64,000 nt of DNA from an uncultured Hyphomonas sp. (GTDB lineage: Bacteria > Pseudomonadota > Alphaproteobacteria > Caulobacterales > Hyphomonadaceae). Position 1 is the stretch's first letter; each line of letters opens with the position of its first letter. Made by a program: the position numbers and the translations under genes. Positions 16,693-24,929 of the stretch are shown in pieces. The stretch lies in assembly GCF_963675305.1 (NCBI RefSeq), contig NZ_OY776147.1, forward strand, positions 2,976,001-3,040,000, in the 5' to 3' direction. The notes beneath the pieces are model-generated. The model made no database searches, was not told the origin of the DNA, and saw only the letters and a program-made list of their open reading frames with translations.

Positions 16693-18000
16693 TTACGCCC
16701 CGAGCGCCGGGGCTGACACCGCCCCTTTCGGGTTCAGCACCAGCTGTTTGACGAACTCGACATGGCTGCGGAGGCGATAGAGGTCGTCGGTGTAAGAGAG
16801 CGGCACGTCCACCGCGCCGATTTCTTCCTGCAGGTCCTGCAGCTCCTTGACGATCCGGGCGCGTTCTTCAGGGGTCGGAGATGCCCGGCCACGTGCTTCC
16901 AGTTCCCGGATATCCTTGTACCAGACATAGATCTTGCGCCGCACGCGCCAGCGATAGATGGGCGGGGCGGCCCGGACCAGCGGGAACAGAAGCGTGAGCA
17001 ACGGAATCGCAAGCACCCAGGCGCGGTCGAGGAAATTCGCCACATCGAAAGAGAAATACCGGCGCAGGAAGGACGGCCCATTGCGGTAATACCGGCGGGC
17101 CTGGTTGGAAACCGGCAGGTCCGTCGCGTCAGGGTCCGGCCAGCTGCCGGCCGCTGACAGGAGCGAGCCGTCGCCATGAATGGCCATGGCGGAATCGATC
17201 AGGAGCGCCTCGATCGCCGGGTGGATGTCATTGCGGATGGCCAGCTGCGCCACGGGTGCCACCAGCGGCACGTCGGTTGCCGGAATGTCGGCACCGATGT
17301 CGACGACGCCGCGAAGGAGCGTGACGGCCGACAACGCATCCTGGCGCCGCGCCAGGGCGGGCGCGCGTTCAAAAGGCAGCAATTGCACGGCCGGGTCGCG
17401 AAGCATGTCCTGCACATAGGGCGCCTCCACCGACGCCGCGAAAGCCACCGCGTCCACCGTGCCGGCCCGCAGGGCGTCAGCGGCCTCGCTGCCTGACAGG
17501 GTCATCTGGGCGCTGGCCGGCCATGTGCCGCCGAATTCAGACTGCAGGGACAGCGCAAGCGCGCGCGTACCGGACCCGTCCGGCCCAATGGCGAAGCGAT
17601 AGCCGCGCAGGTCTCCGAAGGCATTGATGCCATTGCCTGCCCGGATAAAGACCCAGAATGGCTCGGGGAAAAGCCCGCCCAGCGAGTTGAGCCGTTCGCG
17701 GTCCTGCCCTGAGGCAAGCCCGCCCTGAACGAGGGCCACATCCACTTCCCCCTCATCCAGGAGCCGCAAATTCTCGATCGACCCGGCCGTATCGACCAGG
17801 GCAACCTCGACCCCCTGCGCCTGCATCAGACGCTGATACCGTTCCGCATAGACATGATAAGCTCCGCCCGGCGCGCCGGCGGCAAAGCGGATCTTTTTCG
17901 GCGGCGCCGGGTCCATCACCATCAGGGCCGCAATCAGGCCGACGGCGACAATCGCAATCAGCGGCCAGTACACTTTCAGGAAATCCCGCCAACCTGACAT
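16693..18000 (-). CDS. TAXI-family TRAP solute receptor with C-terminal membrane segment
   Basis: 435 residues. An N-terminal anchor (WPLIAIVAVGLIAALMV) is followed by a periplasmic TAXI domain starting IRFAAGAPGGAYHVYAERY, with the LLDEGEVDVALVQGG and GYRFAIGPDGSGTRALAL signatures. A second hydrophobic segment (WVLAIPLLTLLFPLV, about residue 325) and a roughly 100-residue cytoplasmic helical tail follow. No TRAP membrane subunit is next to it, so it is an orphan; ligand unknown. This two-anchor architecture differs from secreted TAXI receptors. Confidence 0.86.
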   Translation of the reverse strand: MSGWRDFLKVYWPLIAIVAVGLIAALMVMDPAPPKKIRFAAGAPGGAYHVYAERYQRLMQAQGVEVALVDTAGSIENLRLLDEGEVDVALVQGGLASGQDRERLNSLGGLFPEPFWVFIRAGNGINAFGDLRGYRFAIGPDGSGTRALALSLQSEFGGTWPASAQMTLSGSEAADALRAGTVDAVAFAASVEAPYVQDMLRDPAVQLLPFERAPALARRQDALSAVTLLRGVVDIGADIPATDVPLVAPVAQLAIRNDIHPAIEALLIDSAMAIHGDGSLLSAAGSWPDPDATDLPVSNQARRYYRNGPSFLRRYFSFDVANFLDRAWVLAIPLLTLLFPLVRAAPPIYRWRVRRKIYVWYKDIRELEARGRASPTPEERARIVKELQDLQEEIGAVDVPLSYTDDLYRLRSHVEFVKQLVLNPKGAVSAPALGA

Positions 18001-18209
18001 TGCTTCGTCTCCCGCGCCGTCTGCGTGTCCGCTTCTGGTCTAGGCCGGGAACCGGGCGGGATCAACAAGATGAACGAAGCGTCACCGCTGGCCCGGAAAT
18101 TGCCTTATTCAAGCCGCGCATGGAACCCATTCCGTTTGGAAAGTGTTCATCTTGAAAGCGCGCCCCCATATCGGGTGCCACAGAGAAACCGGCCAGAAGG
18201 ACGCCACCG

Positions 18210-18323
18210 ATGAACGCCCAGCCCGCCTTGTCCAGATGGATAACGCTCGCGACATTTGCCGCGATTGCGGGCCTGCTGTTCGTAATGGCCTTCGCGCCGG
18301 AACCGTCGCTTTACGCAGGCTGA
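18210..18323 (+). CDS. Candidate 37-residue membrane miniprotein
   Basis: Short frame MNAQPALSRWITLATF... with one hydrophobic helix (about residues 9-27) and a short tail ending SLYAG. An AAGGA site lies 9 nt before the ATG. It lies alone in the 346-bp region between the TAXI gene (minus) and rlmH (minus); nothing else convincing was seen there. Codon use is compatible with neighbours. Family unknown; real gene status is tentative. Confidence 0.42.
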   Translation: MNAQPALSRWITLATFAAIAGLLFVMAFAPEPSLYAG

Positions 18324-18346
18324 TTTCATCAGACCGCCAGACGAGA

Positions 18347-18811
18347 TCAGGCCTTGTGATACGGCGTGCCCGCCAGAATAGACATTGCACGATAAACCTG
18401 TTCAGCCAGCATGGCGCGCACGAACCGATGCGGCCAGGTTTGCGGCCCGAAAGCAAGTGTGTCCGATGCCGCCTGCCGGACTGCGTCCCCATAACCTTCG
18501 GCGCCACCGATAAGGAAAACGAGATCCGGTGTGCCCTGGTCCCGCCAGGCCGCAAGTTTGTCTGCAAAGTCAGCCGAGCCCATGGTCGGGCCGAATTCAT
18601 CCAGCCGGAGGATGCGGGCCCCCGCCGGGATTTTTTCGAGAATGCGCCCGGCTTCGGCATCCAGGCCGCCGCCGCTGGCGACTTCAATTTCCTCGATTCC
18701 GCGAAAACCGAGACCACGCGCCACAGGGCGCGCACGCTTCAGGTACTCGTCGACGAGGTCACGTTCCGGGCCGGACTTCATCTTGCCGACCACCAGGAAA
18801 GTCAGGCGCAT
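18347..18811 (-). CDS. rlmH: 23S rRNA pseudouridine-1915 N3-methyltransferase
   Basis: 154-residue SPOUT methyltransferase that methylates pseudouridine 1915 in helix 69 of 23S rRNA. Begins MRLTFLVVGKMK; the knot region contains VFLIGGAEGYGDAVRQAA, and the C-terminus ends LAGTPYHKA, all family hallmarks. It sits 5 bp downstream of rsfS on the same strand, the usual rsfS-rlmH pair. Confidence 0.97.
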   Translation of the reverse strand: MRLTFLVVGKMKSGPERDLVDEYLKRARPVARGLGFRGIEEIEVASGGGLDAEAGRILEKIPAGARILRLDEFGPTMGSADFADKLAAWRDQGTPDLVFLIGGAEGYGDAVRQAASDTLAFGPQTWPHRFVRAMLAEQVYRAMSILAGTPYHKA

Positions 18812-18816
18812 ATCGC

Positions 18817-19152
18817 CTAATGGGCCTTGCGGTGCGCAGGGGTCGTGTCAGACGCCCAGATCTTTTCCAGATTATAGAATTCACGGACTTCCGGACGGAA
18901 CAGGTGAACGATCACGTCGCCTGTATCGATCAGGACCCAGTCTGCATTCGGCATGCCTTCGATGCTCGCCGGACGTCCGGTGAGCTTCTTCGCTTCCTGG
19001 GAAATGTGATCCGCAAGCGCGGCCACGTGCCGGCCAGAACGGCCAGACGCGATGATCATGAAATCGGCAAGCGAGGATTTGCCCTGAAGGTCGATGAAGA
19101 GGAGATCTTCAGCTTTGTCGTCTTCAAGGGACTTTGCGAGAGACTCGGCCAC
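18817..19152 (-). CDS. rsfS: Ribosomal silencing factor RsfS
   Basis: 111-residue RsfS/Iojap protein, which binds ribosomal protein uL14 and blocks subunit joining in starvation. Contains KAEDLLFIDLQGKSSLADFM and NADWVLIDTGDVIVHLF. The start used is GTG at 19152 with GAGGA upstream; the frame is open for 24 further codons back to a CTG preceded by GAAGGA, so a longer protein is possible. Forms an operon with rlmH. nadD, often upstream, is missing here. Confidence 0.94.
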   Translation of the reverse strand: MAESLAKSLEDDKAEDLLFIDLQGKSSLADFMIIASGRSGRHVAALADHISQEAKKLTGRPASIEGMPNADWVLIDTGDVIVHLFRPEVREFYNLEKIWASDTTPAHRKAH

Positions 19153-19410
19153 GGCGCGAATGTCCTCAACGGTGGCCTGCTTTGCGGCCTGCAGCCGCGG
19201 AGCGCTGGAAGTCAGGGTTTTCGTTCCTTCTGGTTACTCATCTTCACATATTACCATGGCGGACGCTTCACAACCAGAAGAAACCCGTATTGTCTGTCAT
19301 CGGTGCGTCTGTTGCAGCTCACGGGCTGCAGCGCGGCGCGTTGCCAGAATTTTGCCCCAACCCGCGTGTTACAAGCCGCGACCGTACCCGACCGCCGACC
19401 GGAGTTGCCC

Positions 19411-20097
19411 ATGAAGTCGCCTCTCACCGCCCTCGCCCTGTCCATGACCTTGCTGCTGCCGCTGGGCGGCTGCGTGGTTGCTGCGGTTGGAACTGCAGGC
19501 GCGGTGGGGCTCACCGCCGCCCAGGACAAGACGATGGGCCAGGCGCTGGATGATGCGAACGTGTCCAACCAGATCAAAGCGAAGCTGCTCACGGAAAATT
19601 CCGAGAAGTTCGCGGAAGTGGATGTGGAAGTATCCAACGGACTGGTGCTGCTGAGCGGCAGGGTGAACAATCCGGAAGACCGCGTTAAGGCCGAAGGCAT
19701 CGCCTGGAGTGCCGCACTGACCCAGGATGTCGCGAACGAAATCAAGATCGAACCGCCCGGCGGCTTTATCGCCAATATTTCAGACGAGGTGATCACCGGC
19801 CGGGTGCGGGCACGCCTGATAGGCTCAAAAACCGTGAAAAGTCTCAATTTCAATGTCGAGACCTATGACGGCATCGTTTACCTCATGGGCACGGCCCGTT
19901 CCGCCAAGGAGCTCAAAAAGGCCGCGGAAGAAGCGAGCATTGTCGCAGGCGTCAAACAGGTCGTGTCCTATGTCAGGATCCACCAGCCAGCCGTTCATGA
20001 ACCGGAACCGGCACTGCAGGGCGAACCCACCTCTTACCAAAACGGCTCCGATACCTCATATGGGTCGGACGCCGAACTGATCGGCGCGAATTACTGA
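19411..20097 (+). CDS. BON-domain lipoprotein (OsmY/DolP-like)
   Basis: 228-residue envelope lipoprotein: signal peptide with lipobox LGGC at about residues 18-21, then two BON domains (about 45-120, IKAKLLTENSEKF...VSNGLVLLSG, and about 125-195, VRARLIGSK...VETYDGIVYLMG) and a polar tail. BON domains bind phospholipids; DolP-type relatives support outer-membrane integrity. The ATG at 19411 follows GGAG and gives the clean signal peptide. Followed after 40 bp by gshB on the same strand. Confidence 0.9.
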   Translation: MKSPLTALALSMTLLLPLGGCVVAAVGTAGAVGLTAAQDKTMGQALDDANVSNQIKAKLLTENSEKFAEVDVEVSNGLVLLSGRVNNPEDRVKAEGIAWSAALTQDVANEIKIEPPGGFIANISDEVITGRVRARLIGSKTVKSLNFNVETYDGIVYLMGTARSAKELKKAAEEASIVAGVKQVVSYVRIHQPAVHEPEPALQGEPTSYQNGSDTSYGSDAELIGANY

Positions 20098-20137
20098 CGG
20101 GACGCCCTGCCCGCGTTCCTGCAACCGGGAGCGCCCC

Positions 20138-21088
20138 ATGAGCCTTCGCGTCGCGATCCAGATGGATCCGCTTGAACACGTCAATATTGATGGCGATACC
20201 ACATTTGCCCTGGCCGAAACGGCCCAGGCCCGCGGCATGGAGATTTTTGTCTACCAGCCGCAGGACATGAGCCTGGAAGGCAAACGGGTGACGGCGCGCG
20301 TGCGCCCGGCAAAGGTTCAGAGAATCCCCGGCCAGCCGGGCATTTTCGGGAAAGCCGTGACGCTCGACTTGGCGAAGGATGTCGATGTTGTCCTGATGCG
20401 GCAGGATCCGCCATTCGACCTGTCCTACATCACAGCCTGCCATATGCTGGAACTGATCGCCGGCGAGACCCTGGTCCTGAACGATCCGGCAGGTGTGCGC
20501 TCAAGCCCGGAGAAAATTCTGCCGCTGATGTTCCCGGAACTGATGCCACCGACGCTGATCAGCCGCGATCCGGAGGCCATCGACGATTTCCGCGCGCGCC
20601 ACAAGGACATCATTGTGAAGCCGATCTACGGACATGGCGGCGCCGGTGTGTTCCGGTTGAAGGAGGAGGATTCCAACCTCGACTCCCTGCTGGAGCTCTT
20701 CTTCTCGAACTCCCGCGAGCCGGTCATGGTGCAGGCCTTCCTGCCTGCGGTCAGCGAAGGCGACAAGCGAATCATGCTGGTCGACGGGAAGGCCGTGGGC
20801 GCGCTTAACCGGCGCCCGAAATCCGGTCAGGTGCGTTCAAATCTGGTTGTCGGTGGAACGGCTGAAAAGTCTGACCTCAGCGATGCCGATAAGCATATCT
20901 GCGAGGCGATTGGCCCGGAACTGCGCAAGCGCGGCCTGGTTCTGACCGGTATCGACGTGATCGGCGGCCGCCTCACCGAGATCAATGTGACCTCACCGAC
21001 CGGCGTTCAGGCCATCAAGAAACTCAGCGGCATTGATATACCTGCCATTTTCTGGGACTCTGTGCAGGAGAGACTTGCAGGCCGCTAG
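20138..21088 (+). CDS. gshB: Glutathione synthetase
   Basis: 316-residue ATP-grasp ligase joining gamma-glutamylcysteine and glycine. N-terminal domain MSLRVAIQMDPLEHVNIDGD, then LMRQDPPFDLSYI, ATP-grasp DIIVKPIYGHGGAGVFR, and the C-terminal GIDVIGGRLTEINVTSPTG with the conserved Glu/Asn metal ligands. Length typical of Proteobacteria. The GST gene at 51059 is a possible consumer of glutathione. Confidence 0.97.
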   Translation: MSLRVAIQMDPLEHVNIDGDTTFALAETAQARGMEIFVYQPQDMSLEGKRVTARVRPAKVQRIPGQPGIFGKAVTLDLAKDVDVVLMRQDPPFDLSYITACHMLELIAGETLVLNDPAGVRSSPEKILPLMFPELMPPTLISRDPEAIDDFRARHKDIIVKPIYGHGGAGVFRLKEEDSNLDSLLELFFSNSREPVMVQAFLPAVSEGDKRIMLVDGKAVGALNRRPKSGQVRSNLVVGGTAEKSDLSDADKHICEAIGPELRKRGLVLTGIDVIGGRLTEINVTSPTGVQAIKKLSGIDIPAIFWDSVQERLAGR

Positions 21089-21110
21089 TCTCAGGGACAA
21101 GATCAGGGAC

Positions 21111-21467
21111 ATGAACATGAAACTTATGACCGTCCTCGCTGTTGCCTCCGTCGCCTTCGCTGGTGCTGCCTGTTCAGAATCGACGACGAAAGCTTCTTCC
21201 GAAAACACGGACCAGGTTGCCGTTGAAGCGCCTTCCGGCACGCTGAACTTGTCCCTCGGGAACTCGGTCAGCGAGACGCAAGCCGCGGGCGGCACGCTGA
21301 ACCTGAACATTGGCGGGGCCTCGGACCAGCCGCGGCTCATCGGTTCAGATCAACTCGGCTCAGTCGATTTCAATCAGGACGTGCCTGCGCCGGTGTTCAC
21401 AGACGGCACCGCTCAGCCGGCCACTGGCGACCCGGACGATGACATCATCCGTCTCGATCCGAACTGA
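21111..21467 (+). CDS. Small predicted lipoprotein
   Basis: 118 residues with a signal peptide and lipobox AGAAC (Cys about residue 21), then a Ser/Thr/Gly/Asp-rich mature part. A short internal repeat, SGTLNLSLG and GGTLNLNIG, hints at a beta-strand-type module. The tail is acidic (DPDDDIIRLDPN). The start is ATG 21111 after CAGGGA; ATG 21117 is an alternative. It lies 22 bp downstream of gshB and may share its transcript. No known family. Confidence 0.62.
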   Translation: MNMKLMTVLAVASVAFAGAACSESTTKASSENTDQVAVEAPSGTLNLSLGNSVSETQAAGGTLNLNIGGASDQPRLIGSDQLGSVDFNQDVPAPVFTDGTAQPATGDPDDDIIRLDPN

Positions 21468-21642
21468 CCGATACAGAACGTAAGCCCCGGCACTACCCGG
21501 AACGCGGCACGGCATGCAGCCCGCTGGCATCCGGGCGCGCCTTCTTGTTCCACTTTTGATCATTTTTTGCCCGCACAGGTTGTATTTGGTCCTGTGTTTG
21601 CATACTGCTTCTGGTTCCTGCCTTGAATCCGGGAAGACAGAT

Positions 21643-22047
21643 ATGCCCCGTCCGCCCCACTCCAGCAGCCATGAGACGCGCAAGCCGACCGATGCGGACC
21701 GTTTTGTCGGCCAGAAAGTGCGGCAGGCACGGCGCGAACTGGGGCTGACGCAGGAGGCGCTCGCGTCCCTGCTGGGCATCACTTTCCAACAGGTGCAGAA
21801 GTATGAATCCGGGCAGACCCGGCTCTCGGCGGGCCGGCTGCGATCCGTCGCCATCGCGGTGCGCAAGCCCATCGACTTTTTCTACGAGCCATTCGTGATT
21901 GCCACGCCTGCATCTGGCCGTGCCGAACAGGAGGCCAGGATCCAGGAACTGCGCCGTGACGGCAAACGCCTGATTGACCGGATCGAAGACGACCGCTCCC
22001 TGCGGGCTGCCATTCACATTCTGGCAGCGCTGGACAAATCGCCCTGA
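21643..22047 (+). CDS. Cro/C1-type HTH transcriptional regulator
   Basis: 134-residue DNA-binding protein. The helix-turn-helix covers about residues 20-75: VRQARRELGLTQEALASLLG, then FQQVQKYESGQTRLSAGRL, a form common in alphaproteobacterial XRE regulators. The C-terminal 55 residues are helical and charged, probably for dimerisation. The ATG at 21643 follows GGGAAG. It ends 3 bp from the convergent mutS stop. Target genes unknown. Confidence 0.87.
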   Translation: MPRPPHSSSHETRKPTDADRFVGQKVRQARRELGLTQEALASLLGITFQQVQKYESGQTRLSAGRLRSVAIAVRKPIDFFYEPFVIATPASGRAEQEARIQELRRDGKRLIDRIEDDRSLRAAIHILAALDKSP

Positions 22048-22050
22048 GGC

Positions 22051-24762
22051 TCAGTCCGCATTCCGGGCTTCGGTTTTCAGACGATAGACCAGATCCAGCG
22101 CCTCTCTTGGCGTCAGTGAGTCCGGATCGACCTCATCCAGAAGCGCGATCAGCCTGTCTTCCGCAATAGAGTGAACCGGCGCGTCGGCAGCATCCTCCGC
22201 AACCGCAAGAGGCGCCGAAGCGAACAGCGGCAAAGTCTCCGCCGACGAGGGGTCTGTTTCCAGCCGTTTCAGTATCTGTGCGGCGCGGGAGACTGCTTTC
22301 TTCGGCAGGCCCGCCAGACGCGCGACCTGAACCCCGTAGGATTTGTCGGCCGGCCCGGGCTGTACTTCGTGCAGGAAGACGAGGTCGTTCTTCCACTCCC
22401 GCGCCCGCAGGGACGCATTGGCTGCCCCGGAAAGATCATCCGCCAGTCCGGTCAGCTCGTGGTAATGCGTCGCGAACAAGGCGCGGCAGCCATTGGTCGA
22501 GTGAAGATGCTCGACAGCCGCCCACGCGATCGCCAGCCCGTCCCAGGTCGAGGTTCCCCTGCCGACCTCATCGAGGATGACAAAGCTGCGGCGGGTTGCC
22601 TGTGTCAGGATCGCCGCAGTCTCGACCATCTCCACCATGAACGTGGAGCGGCCGCGCGCGAGGTCGTCGGAGGCACCGACCCGGGAAAAGACGCGATCCG
22701 CGAGTCCTACGCGAATACTCCGTGCCGGCACAAAATATCCTGCCTGCGCCAGAATGACCGCAAGTGCCGACTGACGCAGATATGTCGATTTACCCGCCAT
22801 GTTCGGTCCGGTGACCAGCAGCAGGCGCGGCGCTTCTTTGCTTCCGGCATCCAGCTTCAGCGCATTCGCAGTAAACCCCTGCCCGTCTTTTTTCAGTGCC
22901 GCCTCGACCACCGGATGGCGCAGAGCTTCGGCTTCGAAGACAGGATCGGACTCGATCCGGGGACGGATGGCGTCAACTTCCAGCGCCCAGGCGGCCGTCG
23001 CTGCGGCAACGTCCAGACACGCGATGGCCTCGGCGCTCGCCGAGAGGCTGGCACTTGCGGCTGACACGCGCGCGGACAGATCGTCGAAGACCGCCAGTTC
23101 CCGCGCCTTGGCTTCCTCTTCTGCTCGGGAAATGCGTCCGGCAAGTTCTGCCAGTTCGCTGGTCGAGAAGCGGACATTGCCGGCAAGCGTCTGCCGATGA
23201 ATGAAGGTTTCCGAAAAAGGCGGCGCCATGAGCGTATCGCCGTGCTTCGCCGGGACATCGACGAAGTAGCCGAGCACATTGTTGAATTTGACCTTGAGCG
23301 CGGAAATGCCCGTGTCTGCAGCATAACGCGCCTGCATCTCGGCGATGATCTTCCGGCTGTCGTCCCGCAGGCCGCGCACCTCATCCAGCGCCTTGTCCCA
23401 TCCGGCAGCGACGAACCCGCCATCCCGGGCAAGCGTCGGCGGGCTTTCCGTGATCGCCCTGCCCATGTCGTCGGCCAATGCCTGCAGGTCTGGCTGGCCC
23501 GACAGGGTCAGCTGTTCACAGGCTGCCGCCAGCTGTGCCGGGAGCTCCCCGGATTGTTTCAAAAGTCCGGCCGCATCGCTGGCAGCATGAAGGGCATTTG
23601 CGATCGCCAGCAGGTCACGCGGGCCGCCCCGGCCAAGGTTGAGCCGCGTGCGGGCGCGTTCGAGATCCGGCGCCTGCCGTAAGCGGGCCCGGAGGTCTTC
23701 CAGCGCGGATGTGTCGTCCACGAACCATGCCGCAGCATCAAGCCGCGCTTCAATCTCCGAAACATCCAATGAAGGGCGTGCCAGCCGCGCTGCCAGCAGC
23801 CGGGCGCCGGGTGCGGTGACCGTCCGGTCGATCGTACCCAGAAGCGACCCATCGCGCCCGCCATTCATCGCCCGGTCGATCTCAAGACTGGCGCGGGTTG
23901 CCGGATCAATCGCGAGATGTCCCGACGGATCCGGCCGGCGCGGCGGATCGAGACGGATCTCGCTGCCTGCCTGGGTCAGCTTCACATAATCAAGCAGCAG
24001 GCCAATGGCGGAGAGTTCGGTCCGGCTGAAATCTCCAAGGGCGTCAATCGCGGCGAGATCGAACGCTTCTTTAAGAAGGGCTTCGCCGGTCTTGTGGGTC
24101 GCGGCCCGGGCCGGACGCCAGGTGACCGGCGCAGTGGATGCAGCGGTTGCCGAAATGATGGGCGGCTTTCCGCTGTCGGCATCCGCCGCCAGCAGCTCCG
24201 ACAAGGGCCAGGCCAGCAACATGTCTGCCAGGGCAGCCGGGTCGACGCCGGCGACATCGAACTTCCCGGTTGAAACGTCACAAACCGCAATGGCGCCTTC
24301 CGCGCCCCCTGCCCCGAGGGCGATGGCCGCCAGTGCCTGTCCTTGCCGGGCAGGCAGCAAGGCTTCTTCGGTGAGTGTCCCGGGCGTCACGATCCGCACG
24401 ATCTCGCGGTTCACAATTGCCTTGGAGCCGCGCTTCTTTGCTTCAGCCGGACTTTCGGTCTGTTCGCACACCGCCACACGGCACCCGGCCTTGATCAGAC
24501 GGGCGAGGTATCCTTCCGCCGCATGATAGGGCACACCGGCCATGGGAATCGGCTTGCCTTCATGTTCCCCGCGCGAGGTGAGCGTGATGTCGAGGATCTT
24601 TGCCGCCTCCACGGCGTCATCAAAGAAGAGTTCGTAGAAATCCCCCATGCGAAAGAACAACAACGCGTCGGGCTGTTGCTTCTTTATGGAAAGATATTGC
24701 GCCATGAACGGGGTCGGCGCGGAAGTCTTGCTCGCAGCGGAGGAGGTTGCAGTGTCAGCCAT
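22051..24762 (-). CDS. mutS: DNA mismatch repair protein MutS
   Basis: 903-residue mismatch-recognition ATPase. Domain I has MAQYLSIKKQQPDALLFFRMGDFYELF, including the mismatch-contacting F-x-E motif (DFYELF); the connector, lever and clamp domains follow. The ATPase has Walker A GPNMAGKSTYLRQ, Walker B VILDEVGRGTSTWDG and the FATHYHELTGL signature. The C-terminal dimer tail is present. Divergent from malic enzyme with 167 bp between starts. Confidence 0.98.
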   Translation of the reverse strand: MADTATSSAASKTSAPTPFMAQYLSIKKQQPDALLFFRMGDFYELFFDDAVEAAKILDITLTSRGEHEGKPIPMAGVPYHAAEGYLARLIKAGCRVAVCEQTESPAEAKKRGSKAIVNREIVRIVTPGTLTEEALLPARQGQALAAIALGAGGAEGAIAVCDVSTGKFDVAGVDPAALADMLLAWPLSELLAADADSGKPPIISATAASTAPVTWRPARAATHKTGEALLKEAFDLAAIDALGDFSRTELSAIGLLLDYVKLTQAGSEIRLDPPRRPDPSGHLAIDPATRASLEIDRAMNGGRDGSLLGTIDRTVTAPGARLLAARLARPSLDVSEIEARLDAAAWFVDDTSALEDLRARLRQAPDLERARTRLNLGRGGPRDLLAIANALHAASDAAGLLKQSGELPAQLAAACEQLTLSGQPDLQALADDMGRAITESPPTLARDGGFVAAGWDKALDEVRGLRDDSRKIIAEMQARYAADTGISALKVKFNNVLGYFVDVPAKHGDTLMAPPFSETFIHRQTLAGNVRFSTSELAELAGRISRAEEEAKARELAVFDDLSARVSAASASLSASAEAIACLDVAAATAAWALEVDAIRPRIESDPVFEAEALRHPVVEAALKKDGQGFTANALKLDAGSKEAPRLLLVTGPNMAGKSTYLRQSALAVILAQAGYFVPARSIRVGLADRVFSRVGASDDLARGRSTFMVEMVETAAILTQATRRSFVILDEVGRGTSTWDGLAIAWAAVEHLHSTNGCRALFATHYHELTGLADDLSGAANASLRAREWKNDLVFLHEVQPGPADKSYGVQVARLAGLPKKAVSRAAQILKRLETDPSSAETLPLFASAPLAVAEDAADAPVHSIAEDRLIALLDEVDPDSLTPREALDLVYRLKTEARNAD

Positions 24763-24929
24763 GTCGCGCGGACGCTAGCCGTTTGTCTGGGGATTCGCAA
24801 AGCATCTGGCCAGCCATACCGAAATCGCATGCTTTTCGGTCATTTAGGCAGTTGGCAGCCCCCTCGGCGCGGCCTAGGGTCCCGCCCCAAACGAGAACCG
24901 AAACAGACCCGTAGAACAGACCCCAAGTC

